Below are positions 58,926 through 64,000 of a DNA stretch of 64,000 nucleotides, one piece after another. The stretch comes from Mallotus nudiflorus. Its lineage: Eukaryota; Streptophyta; Magnoliopsida; Malpighiales; Euphorbiaceae. Position 1 is the first letter of the stretch. Each line of letters begins with the position of its first letter. The stretch lies in contig CANTUR010000003.1 of NCBI GenBank assembly GCA_947683625.1, positions 1,240,001-1,304,000 on the forward strand, read 5' to 3'. A program made the translations under genes and the position numbers. Under the pieces are notes generated by a model that saw only the letters and a list, made by a program, of their open reading frames with translations, ran no database searches and was not told the origin of the DNA.

Positions 58926-61479
58926 GACTGAAATGATACATTAAAATTCAAGCAATTTATGCTTCATGTCCACAGATTTTGTTTTTGTATTTTCTTCCCT
59001 TCGTTTGGGTGCAAAGCAAGCATTAGATTGATTAGAGTTTATAAAATCTCAGCATAAAACTATTAACTACTCATCTAAATACTGTGAGGCTAATAAAAGA
59101 AAGCCACTATGATCAAAAGTCATGAGATAGGCTTTTCGTATGTGATCTCGTGAAGTGGATGAATTTACTTTAAATTTATGAATTTTATGATTGAGATGGT
59201 ACTTTATTGTCTAATTTAAGGAAAGAGAGTTATGTTGCCTCCCTTGATTATCTTGATGAGTGTTTGATAGGCAAGATGATACTTCTGATGAATGTTTAGC
59301 AGTTGCAACCTTTCCCATTCTTATTGATGTATCGGTTCCTTTTGCCTTCTTCATTCTCTTTTGTTTTTCCCTATATAAAATACTATAAGTTATTATGGTC
59401 TATTTGCAAATGAATAAAATTTGTCAAAATGCAGTGTTATTCTTTTTGCATTCTTCCCTTTAGATTTGTCACTGATCGTAGGGTCATGATACTCCACCAT
59501 TGAAGTTGGGGCTTTGGGCTGCATTTGTATTTCTACCATTCCATTAATGCTATGGTAGAGGACTTCATTCCTTTTGTTGACATCTCCTACAAAAAAAGAG
59601 GTTTAAGAGTTAAATATCTTATTTCTTGATTAAATAATTTTTTTAGAGTGCATTCATTTCAAGTTTTGAGTGCATTCTTCCCTTTTTAGGGTCTGGCGAA
59701 TGTGTTGCTGAAATGTTGGACCTTCTCATCACCATATTCCATACCGTACACTGGTCTAACTATTATGGAGAGATATTCTAGATGGTGCTTCAAAGGAGAC
59801 TATGAAGACGGATGTTGAATTTGAGGAGCTTGAATGTCCTATCTAGCCTCTTAAGGTCGCCAGGATGATGCTTTTGCAAGTATCATTGTAGGTGATATTC
59901 CCTTACTGGATAGGCCCTTTAGACTCCTGAGGTCTAAAGTCCTATTGAACATTAAGTTCACCTTGTTAGTGCTACCCTTTTCCTTTTAGGTGCTTCACAT
60001 GTGCACCTTTTGACTACCTTTCTACATTCTTATAACACTGATTTTGAATATTAGTAGTAAAGTATTTTCACAATCATGCCTGAGCTCAAATACTTTATTA
60101 TGCAAAACAAGTATTTTACAATAAATGTATGCAAGTGTATGCATGTTATGTATGACATGCATGATCCTAATAGGTCTCCTGTTTGGAGTAGAGCCATGTT
60201 CGTAGCTTGGAGTGTGAGAATGAGTTGCCTCATCAATAGCCTGTAGCCTTGAGTATTGAATGCTTCACTGCTGGTACTTCTAATGTCAGAGCTTCTGATA
60301 CAATTCATCAGACTGATGACTAGGCTAGCCAGTAAGGTTTATAACTTTATAATAGCACTTATGATTGATCGATGTACTATTGAACTTTTCTTTTTGCCAT
60401 TAATTTTGCTGTATGATACCCGATGTATTTGTATGCTTCTTTCTGCCCTGAAATCTCTTGTATTGGCTCTTATACTTTAGCATCCATCATCACTCTTTGA
60501 ATATGGGCTTACTATTCTATAATTTGGCCCCAGAGCTATATTTTTCCCCCAACTTCCATTATGGATTCATTCATGCTATTCTAATAGTCTTTTTTCATTT
60601 TCATGTGCTGGAGACCAAGTTTGTTCATTGTTGTTGTTGATCCTTCGACTTATTAACCCTATTAGTTATAATCTCATGCATTGAGGATGCAGAGGAGTGG
60701 GCGAACTGACTGAAGTGAGTTCTTGATGATGAAATCAACTGGACTTGCACTTTGAAGAACTCTTGAGCTAAATATGAGGCTGAATGCTGATGCAATAATT
60801 GATGATAGTTACAAGACAAGACTTATAATGCAAGTTACTGAGACACTTAAATTCTCAAGGTATAAGGGGATGCTAGGCTTACAAGGAAAATTCCAAAGGG
60901 CTAGCAAAAAAGAAAACATAATTAAAATAGTGATCTCATAGCTTTGATTTTAGCTTTCATTATGCAATGCCTTTCCATTCAAATACTTATGCAGTATGAT
61001 AAAAATAAATATGCGATATTTGAACAAAAATTTCAAATTCAATTTTAATCATTATTAGGGCAAAAATGAGAACATTCCTTATATCACATGGTATAACTCA
61101 TGTTATCAGTCAGTCCTAATTTTTTACTTTACTATTCTTTTTTCTTTTTTCTCTCTCCTTATTTTTCTCTTTTTTTCATTCTTTTTATTTTTTTCTCAAA
61201 TTTCCTATCTTCAGAAGTTACATCATGTGATATATGAATGTTCTTTGAATTTGCATTTATGCCTATACTGAATGAATCTAATTGAATTAAATTTATGTCA
61301 AACATGCAGATGCAATCAATACCATAATGCATAGTACCATTAGGATGTACATTACACAAGTAAGCATGATTAAAATTTATATCATTGATCACTAAAATAA
61401 AACAAGTTCTAAATAAACTAAAATTTTATTTAAAAAAGACAATAAGAAAATTTATTTCCTATTCTAGATGCTAGGGATG

Positions 61480-63262
61480 CTAGATCTCATAGTGGTTGCC
61501 CTTGAGGCAGCTGACATAATAATTATTCTGGCATCTTCTTATCGACTGTCTCCATGACTTCATCTCTCTGTACCTCCACTGTGTATGTTTCTTCCTTGTC
61601 TGGTAGCTTCTTAGCATCAGACTTATCACCCCATCCTGTAGGCACAATCGAATCGAAGGGTATGTCAAAAGAAGGTGGTTTAGTGTCAAACACCTTGTAG
61701 TCAAACTTGCTTGAAGGTTAACCTAATAAGTCTTCTGTTCTTTCCATATCTTTAGGGGCATTAGGAGACCTCATCGATTTTTAGGTTTAGGTACTTAAAG
61801 GACCTTAGCACTTCTTCATCACTTACTCCTGAGCTGATCATCATAATAGTTGGGGGTGGTGCATTTCAGTAGTTTGGGAAAGGATTGTTTCTAGTGCTTG
61901 CATTTTCGGGGTCTGTGATCTTTCCAGAGTTTATAAGGTTTTGGATTTCATGTTTGAGGAAAATGCAGTTATCCGTGGAGTATTAGAGGATTTGATGGAA
62001 TTTATAATTAGGTTATAGCCTGGGATATTTGGGTTTGGTGGGTTTGGATTAGGTAGAGGTTGAAGTAAGCCCTTTTGCATTAGGTGCTTAAGGACTTTTA
62101 AAAGTGGTTGGTTAAAGTTTGAGAATCTCCTTGGTTATTGAACAACATGCACTTCAACAATCCGTCTAGTGCTTCATTGTTCTTTGCCCCCAGTTGGGTA
62201 GTTCGTTATACCGGTGCCTTTAGTAATCCTCTTCTTCTCAATCTCCTCAGCTTACAACCCATCGTCATAAAGGTCTACAAATGTCTTAGGGTTCATCATT
62301 TGCAACCTCTCAACTAGATTAGGCGACACGTTTCAGACTATCATCCTAACCTGATCCTTCTCAGTCATCTTATTTTTCATTAGTCCCGCCTTATTCATGA
62401 TCCTGGTTAGAAAATCTGAGAATGACTCATTGGGCTTCAGCTTGGTCAATTCTAGATCCTTGATAGACACCTTGAGCCTAGTGTTATAGTCATATTATTT
62501 TAGAAAAGCAGTGTACAACTCTTTCTAGTCCGCTCAGATGGACTTCTCCAACTCATGATACCAATTGACAGCCATGCCCTCCAATAATAGTACAAATAGC
62601 TTGGTAACCACGGACAAGGGAGCCTTAGTGGTGCTCATGGTAGTTGTGTATTGACTAAGGTGAATTCTCGGGTCCCCAGTACCATCAAACTTCTGCAACT
62701 GTGGCATCTTAAATTTATTAGGCAATTTGTCCTCCTCGAATTGCATTATATCATCAAAATCAACTGAGTATCCAATGCCATGTCCTCTCATTAATTCCTC
62801 CATCTTGGACATTTTTTGAGTCAGTACTTTCATCTCTATGGATTTTAACTCTTAAACTTGCTCTGGTGATTCCCTTTTTGCCTTTTTAACCATATAACTC
62901 TCAATATCCTCAAGTTTCATTTCCTCAACATTGTCATTATTAGTGGGTGGTGTACCCACAATAGGTCGATTGGTCACAATAGGTGGATTGGCGGCAGGAG
63001 GTGCAGCAGCAGTAGGTGGTGGCATCAATCCAGCCAAAGCATGTCTTAACTCATCTTGCATCATCTCTCTCATGTCATCCATCAGTGCTCCTTTAAAATC
63101 CTTTAAGGTCTAGTTTCCTCCTTCATGTTGTTCCATTTCTTTGGCTTGTTTCAGTTGTGCAGATTCTAGGTAGAGTGGATTGATGGGACTCTTTTCCAGT
63201 CTGCTAAGGATCTCTTTCACAATCGATTGTGGACTCGAATCAATTCTCACTAGTCTACCACC
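61480..63262 (-). pseudogene. Tat/Ogre-type gag, interrupted by stops
   Basis: Reading down from 63262: RIDSSPQSIVKEILSRLEKS, INPLYLESAQLKQAKEMEQ, a stop, DDMREMMQDELRHAL, a proline/alanine linker, then the core gag domain KMPQLQKFDGTGDPRIHLSQ, KLFVLLLEGMAVNWYHEL, stops, YNTRLKVSIKDLELTKLKPN, ESFSDFLTRIMNKAGLM and VSPNLVERLQMMNPKTFVDL. After that the usual C-terminal motifs appear (LKHEIQNLINSGKI). This is the retrotransposon gag (capsid) family. At least five stops interrupt it, several at codons expected to be CGA, CAA or TGG (for example before NVSPN and within GL-AEE), consistent with C-to-T or G-to-A decay of methylated DNA. No protease follows. Confidence 0.8.
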
Positions 63263-64000
63263 CTTTCAACTCCAAACACATAAAGACTCAAATGAATCTA
63301 TAATGGCTGAAAGACAAATGTTAGTATGATGCATGTATGCATGATGCACGTGCTATGCAATAGGTAGCAAGTAACAAGTTAAGTATACATACATCCTTTT
63401 AACCTTATTCCTCCTACACATATATTCAATGGCGTGTCTCTTTTCCTAGGATTTTTTATCTTGGTCTTAATATCAATAGGGGATATTAGGGATTGACGTG
63501 CATGGAAAATCTCTCTTAAAGTAATAAAATATAAAAATAGTATTTCTAGGTATAAAAGCATAGCCCAATCTTTATTAGTCCTGACGGGCCTTTAAAATAT
63601 GGGCTTGGGCCTTTATAGATATAAATATCTTATGGAAACATTCACAAGAAATTTGGGTAGATCCTGGGTGAAGTAACTAAGCCATTATATGTCGTTAGGG
63701 TCCAATAAAAAGGTCAAGGTTCCCTTAAATGCCCTCCTTTAAGACTTGAGTCACAGGCTAAGGTCAGAGGGGCTTAACATCCTTTGAAAACTCAAGATTA
63801 CCCTGTTTAAGGACTTGGGTTATAGACTCTGGTCAGATGAGCCTGGTAATCTCTCTTGAACCAAGTTAAGGCTAAGAGTGATGGTTAGCTAATTTATAAT
63901 CCTATGAAGCTAGTGGAATCATGGAACCATAAACCAATGTCATTGATTAATAGGGACATGCTGAATGAATGCAAGAATAAAATAATAAATAATAAAATAA

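Larger units (their letters stand above)
56750..64000 (-). mobile_element. Interior of Tat-type Gypsy element with gag but no visible pol
   Basis: From the polypurine tract at 56750 to the window end the only coding remnant is gag (61480-63262). Between gag and the 3' LTR are ~4.7 kb holding three tandem arrays (56876-58925) and non-coding AT-rich sequence (58926-61480). No protease, RT, RNase H or integrase motif was found in either strand there. The 5' LTR and primer site would lie to the right of the window. 63263-64000 is a non-coding leader with a diverged two-copy repeat of a TTTAAG(G)ACTTGGGTTA-type string (63740 and 63810). This matches the class called terminal-repeat retrotransposons with gag (TR-GAG), or a pol deletion. 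Confidence 0.65.

Overview
The window is nuclear DNA of a flowering plant, most likely a eudicot. The signs are strong AT richness, intron-containing genes of plant families, and dense, layered plant transposable elements (Sirevirus-type Copia, Ty3/Gypsy of chromovirus and Tat types, hAT, MULE). Only two genes look intact: a seven-exon R3HCC1L-like gene (25523-31411, +) and a single-exon PUB22/23-like U-box E3 ligase (39836-41062, +). Most of the remaining sequence I could classify is transposon-derived or simple repeat.

Layout. 1-19501: a Ty3/Gypsy element on the minus strand with roughly 3 kb LTRs. The left LTR is cut by the window edge. Its interior is reduced to relics, and a complete Sirevirus-like Copia (3149-13407, minus strand, 5-bp target duplication CAAAC) is inserted in it. 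19505-20165: Copia LTR fragment. 20360-21190: an A-rich block followed by a T-rich block. 21625-22700: a tRNA-Ala pseudogene followed by a ~201-bp tandem array whose units look like an exon with splice-like borders. 23067-23383: TAA microsatellites. 23594-25030: broken exons on the minus strand (coiled-coil and possibly PPR). 25523-31411: R3HCC1L-like gene. 31620-37430: degenerate A-rich repeats, then a tandem LTR-retrotransposon array interrupted by a 3.06 kb solo LTR. 37480-39020: SINE-like, (TA)n and MITE-like sequence. 39112-41062: the U-box gene and its promoter. 41745-42240: RNase H-like pseudogene. 42314-44650: a Tat-type LTR. 45451-47212: a hAT-type element with an exact 8-bp target duplication, itself carrying a solo Sirevirus-like LTR with its own 5-bp duplication. 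47631-49220: Copia solo LTR. 49555-53990: broken MULE transposase gene. 54550-64000: most of a Tat-lineage Gypsy element on the minus strand that keeps gag but shows no pol, with three consecutive tandem-repeat arrays between gag and the 3' LTR.

The two host genes do not form a functional unit. The biology here is mainly transposon layering, for which several insertion events can be ordered from target duplications. I found no convincing evidence of an undescribed multi-gene system. The best leads are the exon-like tandem array near 21.7-22.7 kb, the palindrome clusters shared by the Sirevirus LTRs and its 3' region, and the gag-only Tat element with three different tandem arrays.
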